Shown piece by piece: positions 1 to 8,918 of a stretch of 64,000 nucleotides of DNA. Source of the DNA: Phytohabitans sp036906915. GTDB lineage: Bacteria > Actinomycetota > Actinomycetes > Mycobacteriales > Micromonosporaceae. A model generated the notes under the pieces. The model made no database searches. It was given only the letters and a program-made list of their open reading frames with translations, and was not told the origin of the DNA. Position numbers and translations under genes: made by a program. How positions within the stretch are numbered: the first letter of the stretch is position 1; each line of letters opens with the position of its first letter. The stretch covers positions 71,363 to 135,362 of the forward strand of contig NZ_JBAKHX010000013.1 of the NCBI RefSeq assembly GCF_036906915.1, read 5' to 3'.

Positions 1-1
1 C

Positions 2-526
2 GGCGCGGGCATGCCGGTTCTCAGGTCCGCGTGCCAAGGGCGGATCACGGGCGTCGACTTCAGCGCTGGCATGCTCGCGCAGGCGCGAAGCGCGCACCCG
101 GACGCCACGTGGGTACGGGCCGACGCCCGGGCCCTGCCCTTCGCCGAGAGTTTCGACCTCGCCGTCACCTTCGGAGCGCTCGGGCACTTCCTGCCCACCG
201 AACGGCCCGCACTCTTCGAGGGGGTGTACCGCGCGCTGCGGCCGGGCGGGCTCCTCGCCTTCCCGATCGGCGCGCCGCCGCACCCCGGCTCGGTCTCGCA
301 CTGGGTCACGCTCGGATTCGACCTCGCCATGCGGGTCCGCAATGCCGTGTGGCGCCCGCCGTTCGTCATGTACTACCGCACCAGCCCGCTGTCCGCGGTC
401 CGCGACGACCTGACGGCGGCTGGCTTCACCACGACGGCCATCGACCTGACCGCCCTGGGCCGGCACCGCGACGGCAGCCCACGGTGCCGGCTCATCCTCG
501 CGTGTAAGCCGGCAGACCCTCACTGA
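2..526 (+). CDS. SAM-dependent methyltransferase, 5' end outside the window
   Basis: C-terminal part of a class I SAM-dependent methyltransferase, cut by the window edge. The frame is open from base 2. It reads GAG then MPVLR..., which looks like the end of motif I (GxG), followed by GVDFSAGMLAQAR (motif II, ribose-binding acidic residue). Next come WVRADARALPF (motif III) and LRPGGLLAFPIG (post motif III). These are the usual marks of a ubiquinone/menaquinone-type small-molecule methyltransferase. Substrate cannot be inferred. No partner gene is visible downstream on the same strand, since the next 100 bases hold no gene. Confidence 0.8.
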   Translation, partial: GAGMPVLRSACQGRITGVDFSAGMLAQARSAHPDATWVRADARALPFAESFDLAVTFGALGHFLPTERPALFEGVYRALRPGGLLAFPIGAPPHPGSVSHWVTLGFDLAMRVRNAVWRPPFVMYYRTSPLSAVRDDLTAAGFTTTAIDLTALGRHRDGSPRCRLILACKPADPH

Positions 527-639
527 CGCGCCGTCGTTTCGTACAAGACGGCCGAGGCGGCTGCTTCCTAGCATCGGTGAGGCGGCTCGTATGTCGATGT
601 GCCTGGGTCGCCTGACTATGAGGCGAACAGCGGAGGCGT

Positions 640-931
640 GATCTGGTCTATACCGGGTTCATGTCGCTCGACGGCGTTGTGGACTCCCCAGGCGGGGGAC
701 CGGGCGAGGAGCACCGCAGCGGTGGCTGGGTGGTCAAGGACATCGAATTCCTGCCCGAGGCCTTCTCGCTCAAGGGCGAGGAGCTCGAGGATACGACGGC
801 ACTGATGTTCGGCCGCCGCAGCTACGAAGCCTTCGCGCCGGTCTGGCGCGACTCGGACGACCACGCCGCCTACAAGGAGCTGACTCGTACAAGTCCACAC
901 GGTGTCGACCCACGGCGAGTCTGACCCGCTC
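640..931 (+). pseudogene. Dihydrofolate reductase-family (RibD C-terminal domain) remnant
   Basis: The translation LVYTGFMSLDGVVDSPGG, then LMFGRRSYEAFAPVW and YKELTR, matches the N-terminal half of actinobacterial RibD-C/dihydrofolate reductase-family proteins. No good start codon precedes it in frame. The start looks shifted by one base relative to GTG at 638. After the YKELTR region the conserved strand continues in another frame (VSTHGESDPLV from base 902) and then homology stops. The usual C-terminal half is missing, so this is a truncated, frameshifted relic that runs into the promoter region of the permease. Confidence 0.6.
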
Positions 932-1051
932 GTGTCGAACCGCAGTCCCACGGGCGAAGGATACGCACCGCACGCCATCGAGGTCGTGCTCCGATCATCG
1001 ATCCGCGGCGAGCGCGCACCCATCAACTGCGGTGATTTTCGATCATATGTG

Positions 1052-2434
1052 ATGGGTATTTCGGTAGCCGTGGCGTCTGAGACTTCGAAGCAAGCGGAGC
1101 TGCCCACTGAGCTGCACCGGGTGATCAGCCGTCCGATGCTGACGTTTTTCATCCTCGGCGACATCCTCGGCGCCGGAATCTACACGCTCACCGGGGCGGT
1201 GGCCGGCGACGTCGGCGGCGCGATCTGGGTGTCGTTCCTGGTCGCGTTCCTGCTGGCGTTCCTCACCGCGTTCGCCTACCTGGAACTGGTAACCAAGTAT
1301 CCGCAAGCGGCCGGCGCCGCGCTGTACTGCGACCGCGCCTTCGCCATCCGCTTCCTCAGCTTCCTGGTCACTTTCGCCGTGATGGCCTCCGGCGTCACCT
1401 CGGCGACGTTCGCGGCCAGCCGGGTGGGCGGGGGCTACTTCACCGGTCTGACCGGGGTGGACGAGCCACCGACCGTGCTGCTGGGCGTGCTCGCGCTCCT
1501 GCTGGTCGCGGCGGTGAACTACCGGGGGATCGCGGAGTCCATCCGGGTCAACATCGTCATCACCTGCGTCGAACTGGCCGGCCTGCTGTTCATCATCGGC
1601 GTCGGCATCTTCGTGCTCGGCTCCGGCGACGGCGATCCAGGGCAGGCCTTCCGGTTCGACGGGGAGGGTTTCACGGTGGTGACCGGCGTACTCGCCGGTG
1701 CCGCCACCGCGTTCTACGCCTTCCTCGGGTTCGAGGACTCGGTCAACCTGGCCGAGGAGACGCACGAGCCGCACCGCAACTTCCCGCCCGCGATGGTCAC
1801 CGGACTGGTGCTCGCTGGCGTCGTCTACCTGTTGGTGGCGTTCACCGCGGCGATGACAGTCCCACTGGACGTGCTCACCGAATCGACAGGTCCGCTACTG
1901 GAGGTTGTGCGGGCCGGCGCACCGGACCTGGCCGTACGGGAAGTCTTCTCCGCTGTGTCGATTATGGCTGTTTCCAACACCATGCTGATCAACATGGTCA
2001 TGGCTTCGCGCCTGCTGTACGGCATGGCCCGACGCGGCGTTCTGCCGGGCGTGTTCGGCCGGGTCTCGCCGCGCCGCACGCCGTGGGTGGCGATCCTTTT
2101 CACCACCGCGCTGGCCGTGCTGCTGCTGGCCACGGTGCAGGACCTGACCGATCTGTCGGACACCACCGTGCTGCTGCTGACCGCGGTGTTCCTGTTGGTG
2201 AACGTCTCGGCCCTGGTCCTGCGACGGGACAGGGTCGACCGCCCGCATTTCCGGGCTCCCACCGTCTTGCTGGTCCTGGGCGCGATCGTCTCGGCGGTCT
2301 TCCTACTGCCGATCGTCCGTGAGGCGTCGATCTACCTGCTGGCGCTCTGGCTGCTGCTGGGCGGTGTCGCGGTCTGGGCGATCAACTGGCTCTACCTGCG
2401 CGGCCGCCCAAGTCGCCCGGCGCAGCGCGGCTAA
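1052..2434 (+). CDS. APC superfamily amino acid permease
   Basis: A 460-residue polytopic membrane protein of the amino acid-polyamine-organocation family. The first membrane segment carries the family's unwound-helix motif (ILGAGIYTLTGAVAG, about residues 32-46). About twelve hydrophobic segments follow. The region FYAFLGFEDSVNLAEE is the TM6 motif typical of cationic or neutral amino acid transporters. The reading frame is open upstream to about 902, but ATG 1052 is preferred because the family starts shortly before the HRVISRPML segment. It likely imports an amino acid by proton symport; the substrate is not predictable. It stands alone and ends in a hairpin. Confidence 0.85.
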   Translation: MGISVAVASETSKQAELPTELHRVISRPMLTFFILGDILGAGIYTLTGAVAGDVGGAIWVSFLVAFLLAFLTAFAYLELVTKYPQAAGAALYCDRAFAIRFLSFLVTFAVMASGVTSATFAASRVGGGYFTGLTGVDEPPTVLLGVLALLLVAAVNYRGIAESIRVNIVITCVELAGLLFIIGVGIFVLGSGDGDPGQAFRFDGEGFTVVTGVLAGAATAFYAFLGFEDSVNLAEETHEPHRNFPPAMVTGLVLAGVVYLLVAFTAAMTVPLDVLTESTGPLLEVVRAGAPDLAVREVFSAVSIMAVSNTMLINMVMASRLLYGMARRGVLPGVFGRVSPRRTPWVAILFTTALAVLLLATVQDLTDLSDTTVLLLTAVFLLVNVSALVLRRDRVDRPHFRAPTVLLVLGAIVSAVFLLPIVREASIYLLALWLLLGGVAVWAINWLYLRGRPSRPAQRG

Positions 2435-2443
2435 GCGCCGCGC
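2425..2443 (+). terminator. Hairpin overlapping the permease stop codon
   Basis: GCGCGGC (2425-2431) pairs with GCCGCGC (2437-2443) across a 5-nt loop containing the TAA stop. It is short and has no U-tract, which is common for actinomycete terminators. Function is inferred. Confidence 0.4.
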
Positions 2444-2539
2444 GACCCGTGGAAGCGCCATTCACCTCCGCAGGCCCCTTCCAGGGCATGATTCTGGTGG
2501 TGCGGGGTAGTCGTCCCGGGTGCCGCTCGTGTCGAAAAT

Positions 2540-2627
2540 GCGCGGTGGACCGGGCAGCCGCTGCGGCCACGGCCGCGGCGAACTCCCGTGGGCACTCCAG
2601 CGGTAGGAAGTGCCCGCCGTCGTTGGC
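2540..2627 (-). pseudogene. Possible alpha/beta-hydrolase C-terminal scrap
   Basis: The reverse strand reads DGGHFLPLECPREFAAAV directly after an in-frame stop. This resembles the catalytic-His segment and last helix of alpha/beta hydrolases (GHFLPLE.P.E.A). No other part of such a gene is present, so at best this is a fragment. It is the only recognisable content of the 290-base gap between the permease and the next gene. Confidence 0.3.
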
Positions 2628-2722
2628 TCACGCGGTGCGCCAGCCTAGACCGAGAATCCCCATCCCGGGCGAAGAGTGTGATTCTGGCTATCCAGACGAG
2701 TCGGCCGTGCTTGTCTGACGCC

Positions 2723-3313
2723 GTGGACACTCGTTCCTTGAGCCGGTTTGGTGGCGCTGCCGCCGTGGCCGCCATCATGAGCCTAGGGTTCACCGCGCCG
2801 GCATCGGCTGCGGCGACAGTGACGATCGATCCCGCGGATACGGGCGGGACCGCGGCCGCCTTCGCGACCCAGATGTGTGATGCCGCGCTGGGCGGCGGCC
2901 CATTCGCGGGTGACGACGTGTGGGCCTTCGCGTTGCGCACCCCGACGCAGGGCACGTTCGCGTCATTGACGCTGACGTTCGCCACCGAGGGCGGCCCTGT
3001 AATGGAAACCATCACGACCAGTGCGGCAGCTGACCGCGCGATCGTCGGCGATACGGCGTGGATAAGGACGCCGGCTGGCGCGACCGCGACCGGCGAACTG
3101 GTAAACCCGTTCAACCTCACCGACGCGACCGCGCAGGTCACCGGTACGGACGGCGAATTCGACCTGGTGCAGACCTGTCCGGCCAGTGGAAACCTTGCGC
3201 TGACCGGGCCGTCGCGCTCCGGGCTGACCGCGGACGCTGTCGCCACGCTCGGCGGCGTGCTGCTCCTCAGCGGCCTTGCACTACTCATCGCGTTGCGCCG
3301 CCGCCTGGGCTGA
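2723..3313 (+). CDS. LAXTG-anchored secreted protein (sortase E substrate)
   Basis: A 196-residue exported protein of unknown function. It has an N-terminal signal peptide (hydrophobic core AAAVAAIMSLGF, Ala-rich cleavage site near residue 30). A beta-rich body follows with two Cys (QMCDAAL and LVQTCPAS). At the end are the pentapeptide LALTG, a hydrophobic stretch (VATLGGVLLLSGLALLIAL) and an RRRLG tail. LAXTG followed by a membrane segment and basic tail is the established signal for class E sortases of high-GC actinobacteria, so covalent attachment to peptidoglycan is inferred. GTG 2723 is chosen because the signal peptide begins there. No sortase gene is in this window. Confidence 0.75.
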   Translation: MDTRSLSRFGGAAAVAAIMSLGFTAPASAAATVTIDPADTGGTAAAFATQMCDAALGGGPFAGDDVWAFALRTPTQGTFASLTLTFATEGGPVMETITTSAAADRAIVGDTAWIRTPAGATATGELVNPFNLTDATAQVTGTDGEFDLVQTCPASGNLALTGPSRSGLTADAVATLGGVLLLSGLALLIALRRRLG

Positions 3314-3338
3314 TGCCCGTTCGCCGAAGCAGCCGGGG

Positions 3339-3369
3339 TTGACTCTCTCCTAGGGAGAGGGTCGAGGCT
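3339..3369 (+). promoter_or_regulatory. MerR-type promoter/operator
   Basis: TTGACT (3339-3344) is a -35 box and GAGGCT (3364-3369) a weak -10 box (xAnnnT), separated by an over-long 19-bp spacer. The spacer holds the dyad CTCTCC-TAG-GGAGAG (3345-3359). It extends to GAC/GTC (3341 and 3363) with one mismatch. A 19-20 bp spacer carrying a dyad is the established architecture of MerR-activated promoters. The element sits immediately upstream of the MerR gene, so autoregulation of the MerR/BtrH-like pair is inferred. Confidence 0.8.
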
Positions 3370-3382
3370 GTTGGAGGCGTCG

Positions 3383-4240
3383 GTGACGGGGTTGATGCCG
3401 ATCGGGGTGTTCGCGCGAGCGACCAGGTTGTCCGTTCGTGTGCTGCGCAACTATGACCGGCTGGGTCTGCTCGTCCCGGCGTGGGTAGATCCGGATACCG
3501 GCTACCGCCGGTACAGCGTCGACCAGTTTCCCCGGGCGGGGCTGGTCCGGCGCCTGCGAGAGTTGGAGGTTCCGTTGCCCGAGATCGCCGAGATCTTGGC
3601 GGCCGATACGCCGGAGCGGGCACGCGCCGTTATCGAACGGCACCGGGAACGCGTGGCCGCGCGGGCGGCCCGGCTAGACGAGATAGCCGAGCGGTTGGGC
3701 GCCGTGCTGTCCGAGCCGGGTCGCGTGCCGGGCTGGCTGCACGTGTACGAACGGTGGCGCGGCGCCCAACCAACCGCCCGCGTTCTGGTGCGTACCCCGC
3801 TGAGCGGGCTGGCCGAGACGCTGGCGTCCGGGTTCGCGCGGCTGTTCGCAGGCCTCGCCGAGCAGGGGATCGCCCCGGCGGGGCCGCCGGGGACCCGCTA
3901 CCTCAGCGACGACCTCGACGCGCCGGAGTTGGAGGTGGAGTTGTTCGCGCCGGTGGCGCACCCGCCCAGGCCGACCGCGACGATGGCGGCCGGGGAACTG
4001 GCGGGCTGCCTGCTCGCCGCGACCGTGCACGAGGGTCGCTACGAAGACATCGAGACCCCCTACCGGTCGCTGGGGCGTTGGATCGCCGAGCAGGACCGGG
4101 TGCTGGCGGGCCCGGCCGAGGAGCGCTACCTCGTCCCGCCCGCGCGCGGTGTACCCACGACCGCCCTCCGCACGGAGATCGCCTGGCCGGTCCGATCCCG
4201 GTCCGTTCCGCCCCGACCAGCAGATCAGGAAGCCAAATGA
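3383..4240 (+). CDS. MerR family regulator with GyrI-like effector domain
   Basis: The N-terminal MerR winged helix reads MPIGVFARATRLSVRVLRNY and then DRLGLLVPAWVDPDTGYRRY, followed by a dimerisation coiled coil (about residues 75-110). The C-terminal half (about 130-265) resembles GyrI/AraC-type effector-binding domains that bind hydrophobic or cationic drugs. GTG 3383 has GGAGGC six bases upstream. ATG 3395 fits the family N-terminus as well. If transcription starts about 7 nt after the -10 box, the mRNA begins near 3376 and leaves almost no leader. The stop overlaps the next gene's start (ATGA), so the two are translationally coupled. Confidence 0.85.
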   Translation: MTGLMPIGVFARATRLSVRVLRNYDRLGLLVPAWVDPDTGYRRYSVDQFPRAGLVRRLRELEVPLPEIAEILAADTPERARAVIERHRERVAARAARLDEIAERLGAVLSEPGRVPGWLHVYERWRGAQPTARVLVRTPLSGLAETLASGFARLFAGLAEQGIAPAGPPGTRYLSDDLDAPELEVELFAPVAHPPRPTATMAAGELAGCLLAATVHEGRYEDIETPYRSLGRWIAEQDRVLAGPAEERYLVPPARGVPTTALRTEIAWPVRSRSVPPRPADQEAK

Positions 4241-5232
4241 TCGTCGAGAATGTCTCGTTCCCCGCCGGTCAGCACTGCGAGACGACCACGCTTGGCGCCC
4301 TGCTGCGCCACGCGGGCCTCGACCTGTCAGAGCCCATGCTGTTCGGCCTCGGCGAAGGTCTGGGCTTCGTCTACTGGGACGCCAAGAGCATGGACTTTCC
4401 GTTCCTCGGCGGCCGCACCAAGCCGGCCACGATCACCCGGACCGTCGCCGACCGGCTGGGCCTGACCCTGCACATCCAGGAGACCGCCTCGCCCCGTAAG
4501 GCCTGGCACAACGTCGTCGCCGCGCTCACCGCCGGACGCCCGGTCGGTCTGCAACTGGACTCCTACCACCTGGACTACTTCGCCACGAAGGTCCACTTCG
4601 GAGGTCACTTCGCCGCGATGTACGGCTACGACGACACCCACGCCTACCTGATCGACACCGCGCAGCAGGGCGGCGCTGTGACGACCACGCTGGCGAGCCT
4701 GGAACAGGCCCGCAACGAACGCGGACCGATGACCGCCCGCAACCTCTCCTACACAATCGACGGTCCCACCGGTCGGCCCGATCTGGGCGCCGCCATCCGG
4801 GTGGCGATCCGCAACAACGCACAAGCCTTCGTCAACCCGCCCATCGCCAACCTCGGCCACCGCGGCATCGCCAAGGCGGCCCGAGAGGTGGCGCGGTGGC
4901 TCGACCGTTCCAGCGACCCGTCCCACGACCTCCCGCTGGCCGCGGCGCTGATGGAACGCGGCGGAACCGGCGGCGCCCTGTTTCGCGCCATGTACCGCGA
5001 CTTCCTCGCCGAATGCGCCACGATCGTCGACGACGAAAACCTTCGCCTCGGTCACCAGTTGTACGCCGAGATCGCTCCGTTGTGGACCGAGGTCGCCCAC
5101 CACATCGCGGCGGCCGGAGAAGCCGGCGACCCGGACCATCTGGCCCGCGCCTCGGCGATCCTCACCGAACTCGCGGACCGGGAACGCCACGCCATGCGGA
5201 TAGCCGGAGGACTCGAAGGCCGTCTATATTGA
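4237..5232 (+). CDS. BtrH N-terminal domain / DUF4872 protein
   Basis: A 331-residue protein resembling the BtrH_N plus DUF4872 family. The N-terminal part has a papain-like acyltransferase look (ENVSFPAGQHCETTTLGALL with Cys about residue 13, GLGEGLGFVYW, and later HFGGHFAAMYGYDD). The C-terminal half is helical. In butirosin biosynthesis BtrH transfers an acylated side chain. Proteins of this family elsewhere occur with small natural-product or peptide genes, but no such cluster is seen here. The start ATG overlaps the MerR stop and AGGAAG lies just upstream. The product is presumably induced by the MerR ligand. Substrate unknown. Confidence 0.65.
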   Translation: MIVENVSFPAGQHCETTTLGALLRHAGLDLSEPMLFGLGEGLGFVYWDAKSMDFPFLGGRTKPATITRTVADRLGLTLHIQETASPRKAWHNVVAALTAGRPVGLQLDSYHLDYFATKVHFGGHFAAMYGYDDTHAYLIDTAQQGGAVTTTLASLEQARNERGPMTARNLSYTIDGPTGRPDLGAAIRVAIRNNAQAFVNPPIANLGHRGIAKAAREVARWLDRSSDPSHDLPLAAALMERGGTGGALFRAMYRDFLAECATIVDDENLRLGHQLYAEIAPLWTEVAHHIAAAGEAGDPDHLARASAILTELADRERHAMRIAGGLEGRLY

Positions 5233-5266
5233 AGGTTCTCTTGGTCTCTGGCCGGGGAGGACCACG

Positions 5267-6391
5267 ATGGCGGTTGCCGCAAGGTTGCGCGAGCGTTGGT
5301 GGCCCACGCCTTCGTCGGCGCAGAGCCGGCCACTGACCTCGCGCCGGGATGATCTCGTCACGCTGCTGGTCGGCATCTGGTTCGTCGTCGGGCTGTTCGT
5401 CGACGCGTGGGCCCATTCCAACCGGCCGCAGCTCGAGACGTTCTTCACGCCGTGGCACGCGGTCTTCTACTCCGGCTTCGTCGCCACCGCCGGTTGGGTT
5501 TGCTGGCTGGTGTGGCGCAATGTCCTCGCGGGCCGACGTGGCGTAGACGCCATACCGGTTGGCTACGGACCGACCATGTTCGCACTCGGTTTGTTCATTC
5601 TCTCCGCGGTGGCGGATCTGATCTGGCACAGCGTCTTCGGCATCGAACAGAGCCTCGCGGCAGTCTTCAGCCCCAGCCACCTTGGGCTCGGCGCGTCGAT
5701 GCTGCTCATCCTCACCAGCCCCTTGCGGTCGGCCTGGGCAAACCCGTCGATGCCGGCGGCGCCCGCGCTGTCCGGGTTCCTGCCCGCCGCGCTCAGCGTC
5801 GGAGCCGCGGCCGGCCTCTTCGGGCTGTATCTCACCTTCGCCAACGCAGCGGGCTGGTCGGCGGAGTCGATCGTCCAGGCGTTCTCGACCATCCGAGAGG
5901 GCGACGGCACGACGCGGACCCGAGCCGCCATGCTGGCCGGTGACGTCGCCCTCACCAACGCCATGCTGCTGGCGCCGCTGCTGCTACTGGCCCGCAGATG
6001 GCGGATACCGGTAGGGACCGCGACCGCGGTGTACGGCGTCTTCGGCTTCCTGAGCTGCTCGGTGGACGCCTTCGAGCACCGCTCCACGTTCGCCGCGGTC
6101 GTCGTGGCCGGGGTGGCGGTGGACGCGCTGGTTCGGTGGCTGCGGCCAGGTCCGGGCCACCGCGGCCGGTACTGGGCCTTCGCCGCACTCGCCGCGCTGG
6201 TGACCTGGAGCATTTACCTCGCGGCCGCTTCGATCGCTGCCGGCCGGCTGCCCGATGTGGTCGAGTACTGGACGGGCATGCCGGTCATCGCGGCGCTGCA
6301 CGGCCTGCTGCTCGGCGTGCTCTTCCTACCCGACACGAAGCGCCACCCCGGTCGGCAGACCGCCACCCCAGACGTGGGCCTTGCCGGCTGA
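5267..6391 (+). CDS. Polytopic membrane protein of unknown function
   Basis: A 374-residue membrane protein with about eight to nine hydrophobic segments. Several conserved-looking histidines lie in or next to them (VDAWAHSN, FTPWHAVFYSG, ADLIWHSVFG, FSPSHLGLG). The spacing hints at metal or haem binding at one membrane face, but I do not recognise the family. GGGGAGGACC lies just before ATG 5267. It follows the BtrH-like gene after 34 bases on the same strand and could be in the same transcript. No enzyme motif was seen. Confidence 0.6.
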   Translation: MAVAARLRERWWPTPSSAQSRPLTSRRDDLVTLLVGIWFVVGLFVDAWAHSNRPQLETFFTPWHAVFYSGFVATAGWVCWLVWRNVLAGRRGVDAIPVGYGPTMFALGLFILSAVADLIWHSVFGIEQSLAAVFSPSHLGLGASMLLILTSPLRSAWANPSMPAAPALSGFLPAALSVGAAAGLFGLYLTFANAAGWSAESIVQAFSTIREGDGTTRTRAAMLAGDVALTNAMLLAPLLLLARRWRIPVGTATAVYGVFGFLSCSVDAFEHRSTFAAVVVAGVAVDALVRWLRPGPGHRGRYWAFAALAALVTWSIYLAAASIAAGRLPDVVEYWTGMPVIAALHGLLLGVLFLPDTKRHPGRQTATPDVGLAG

Positions 6392-6593
6392 ACTACGTGC
6401 GGCTTCCAGCCGGCGGGACTGCCTTCTTATCGCGCTCGCCGCTGCTCCCACTCACCTTTCTCCTATTCACCGGCCTGTACCTGTTCGCGCTGCCTTACAT
6501 CACCAAGCGGCGGAACCTGGGGTAGCGGGCGGCTGGGGGCTAGGCCTTGCCCCGGGTCGAACGTCGCGAGCCGCGGCCGCCGGTACCCCGTCG

Positions 6594-7823
6594 TCACCGC
6601 AGTGCGGCGGCCCTCGCCTCGAACAACGCCCGCTCGCGGGCGTTTTGGGTCATCGCCGCGGCGCGCTCGAATTCCCGCCTGGCTTCCGCGGCGCGCCCCA
6701 GCTTCGCGAGGAGGTCGCCGCGGACCGCTGGCAACAGCGCATAGCCAGGCAGGTTCAGGCTTTCGACGATCTCCAGGCCGCGCGCCGGGCCGTGCGCGTG
6801 GCCGACCGCGACCGCGCGGTTGAGGTCGACCACCGGTGAAGGCGAGACGTGCGTGAGCACCTCGTAGAGCGCCGCGATCCGCCGCCAGTCGGTGTCCTCG
6901 ACGCGGGCCGCCCGCGCATGGCACGCCGCGATCGAGGCCTGTAGGACGTACGGGCCGTATGCGCCTTCGGCCCTGGCGAGCGCCGCCAGCCCGCGCCGGA
7001 TCAGCAACCGGTCCCAGCGCCGCCGGTCCTGGTCCTGCAACAGGATGGGGGTACCGTCCGGCGCGGTCCGCGCGGCGGTGCGTGACGCCTGGAGCTCCAT
7101 CAGCGCCATCAACCCGTGCACCTCGGGTTCGGCGGGTGCCAACGTGGCGAGGATCCGGCCAAGGCGCAGCGCTTCCTCGCAGAGGGCGGGCCGCATCCAG
7201 TCGTCGCCGGCTGTCGCGGCGTACCCCTCGTTGAAGATCAGGTAGATCACCTCGAGCACCGAAGCGAGCCGCTGGGCGGCCTCGGCCGGCGGCGGGAGTT
7301 CGATTGGTATCCGCTTGTCGGCCAGGGTCCGCTTGGCCCGGGTGATCCGCTGCCCGACCGTCGACTCCGACACCAGGTATGCCCGGGCGATCTCCTCGGT
7401 GGTGAGTCCGCCGAGCAGGCGCAGGGTCAGCGCGACCCGAGACTCGGTCGACAGGACCGGATGGCAGGTGGTGAAGACGAGCCGCAGCAGGTCGTCGCCG
7501 ACGTAGTCGTCCATGGCCGCGGCGAGGTCCGGGTCGTCGGCGTCGGGCGTCGCCCGGCCGAGCAGTTCGAGCTTCTCCCTGTACCGGCCCTGCCTGCGCA
7601 ACGCGTCGATGGCCCGGTGCTTGGCCGTGGCCATCAGCCACGAACCCGGATGATCCGGTACGCCGGTCATGGGCCACTGCTCCAGCGCGATGACCAACGC
7701 GTCCTGCGCGAGTTCCTCGGCGAGCCCAACGTCGCGGACCAGCCGGGCCAGCGCCGCCACGATCCGCGCGGACTCCATGCGCCACACGGTCTCCACCGCG
7801 CGGCGAGGATCGGTAGCCGTCAC
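6594..7823 (-). CDS. ECF sigma factor of the ECF42 type
   Basis: A 409-residue sigma factor. Region 2 is at about residues 12-80 (LVRDVGLAEELAQDALVIAL). Region 4 is at about 110-165 (LRLLGGLTTEEIARAYLV...TVGQRITRAKR). A long helical C-terminal extension (about 170-409) includes the stretch VIYLIFNEGYAATAGDDW. This size and the adjacent DGPF/YciI gene are the defining features of group ECF42. That group has no anti-sigma factor and uses the C-terminal TPR-like region for control. It is the third gene of a minus-strand operon and probably transcribes the operon itself. Confidence 0.88.
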   Translation of the reverse strand: MTATDPRRAVETVWRMESARIVAALARLVRDVGLAEELAQDALVIALEQWPMTGVPDHPGSWLMATAKHRAIDALRRQGRYREKLELLGRATPDADDPDLAAAMDDYVGDDLLRLVFTTCHPVLSTESRVALTLRLLGGLTTEEIARAYLVSESTVGQRITRAKRTLADKRIPIELPPPAEAAQRLASVLEVIYLIFNEGYAATAGDDWMRPALCEEALRLGRILATLAPAEPEVHGLMALMELQASRTAARTAPDGTPILLQDQDRRRWDRLLIRRGLAALARAEGAYGPYVLQASIAACHARAARVEDTDWRRIAALYEVLTHVSPSPVVDLNRAVAVGHAHGPARGLEIVESLNLPGYALLPAVRGDLLAKLGRAAEARREFERAAAMTQNARERALFEARAAALR

Positions 7824-7848
7824 GACTACCGATCCTGCCTCATGGCGA

Positions 7849-8220
7849 CTACGCGGGACCGGCGAAGTCCTCCGAACCCATGACCTTGAGCACCTCGCTC
7901 TCGCCTTGCCAGCCCTCCCAGAGGTCGCGGTGCAAGCTCATGAAGCGGGAGGCCCACTCGACCGCCTCGTCCTTCGAGCGCACCTCGTAGAGCGCGTAAC
8001 TGATGGTCTCCTTCGCCTCGGCGAACGGCCCGTCGGTGACGCTCAGCTTGCCGCCGTACACGTTCACCCGGGCACCGGCGGCGCTCGGCGCCAGGCCGGC
8101 GGTGTCGAGTAGGGCGCCGGACGCGGTCGCCTCGCCACCGAGCGCCATGATGGCCTCCATGAGATCGGGAGGCGGTGGGCCGGCCGGTCGGGTGGCCTTG
8201 AGCAGAATCAGGTAGCGCAT
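7849..8220 (-). CDS. YciI-related DGPF-domain protein
   Basis: A 123-residue protein starting MRYLILLKA and carrying the signature TDGPFAEAKE (about residues 61-70) of DGPF/YCII proteins. These small alpha/beta-barrel proteins are the conserved genomic partners of ECF42 sigma factors. Their biochemical role is not established. It lies between the DUF998 protein gene (28 bases upstream in transcription) and the sigma gene (25 bases downstream), indicating one operon. An ATP- or ligand-sensing role with the sigma factor is only inference. Confidence 0.85.
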   Translation of the reverse strand: MRYLILLKATRPAGPPPPDLMEAIMALGGEATASGALLDTAGLAPSAAGARVNVYGGKLSVTDGPFAEAKETISYALYEVRSKDEAVEWASRFMSLHRDLWEGWQGESEVLKVMGSEDFAGPA

Positions 8221-8248
8221 GAGCCGATCCTTTCAGGTGCCGTGACTG

Positions 8249-8908
8249 TCAGGCGGCCGCGTCCGCGAGGCCGCGGTAGAAGTGGACGCAGACCGTGGCG
8301 AGCCAGGCCCAGACGATCCCGACCGCCGCGACGAACGCCAACGTGGTCGGCCCGTGCGAGCCGCTGGCGATGCCCGCGAACCCGGCGAGGAAGGCCACCC
8401 CGGTGACCATAGAAAACCGGGCGAGTCCGCGCCGCCCTTCCCGCGAGAAGTGCCTGGCCAGCACAAAGCACGCCGCGATGAGGCACGCGAAGCCGACACC
8501 GCCGATGACGAAGTGCAGCGCGCCGTGCCAGCTGATCGGCGTCGTCTCGGGCGTACCGATCGGGAAACCCTGTGCCGGATCGGCGCGGAAGATTCCGGCA
8601 CCGACGAGGCTGGCGCCATATGCGGCGATCAGCGCCGGCGCCAGTCGCCGACCCAGCGCGCGGCGCAGCCCGACGGCCGCCGCCACGGTCGCGAGGCCCG
8701 CGAGGATGAAGTTGACGATCTGAATCCAGCCCAGGTCGCCGTTGGCGAGGAGGCTCCACGCGTGCTTGCTGAGATCGAAACCGTCGCGCGTGAGCGCCTG
8801 CGCCAGCGAAACGCCCACGTACAGCGGGCCGGCGAGGACGCCGTAGCCGAGCAGGGACCTGGTGATCCGGGCGGCCGAGGTGCACTGGGACGTGGCGTTC
8901 GTGGTCAT
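8249..8908 (-). CDS. DUF998 family membrane protein
   Basis: A 219-residue integral membrane protein with about six hydrophobic helices. It contains family-like elements GYGVLAGPLYVGVSLAQ near the start, SLLANGDLGWIQIVNFI and ISWHGALHFVIGG. This matches the DUF998 family, common beside DGPF/ECF genes in actinobacteria. ATG 8908 is preceded by a clear GGAG (AAGGAGACAGCG). It is the first gene of the DUF998-YciI-ECF42 operon, directly downstream of a long dyad. Function unknown. Confidence 0.75.
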   Translation of the reverse strand: MTTNATSQCTSAARITRSLLGYGVLAGPLYVGVSLAQALTRDGFDLSKHAWSLLANGDLGWIQIVNFILAGLATVAAAVGLRRALGRRLAPALIAAYGASLVGAGIFRADPAQGFPIGTPETTPISWHGALHFVIGGVGFACLIAACFVLARHFSREGRRGLARFSMVTGVAFLAGFAGIASGSHGPTTLAFVAAVGIVWAWLATVCVHFYRGLADAAA

Positions 8909-8918
8909 CGCTGTCTCC

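Noticed and set aside
6400..6525. Small hydrophobic frame (PLTFLLFTGLYLFALPYITK)
   Set aside because: No start codon with a binding site near it; probably chance or a scrap after the membrane protein gene.
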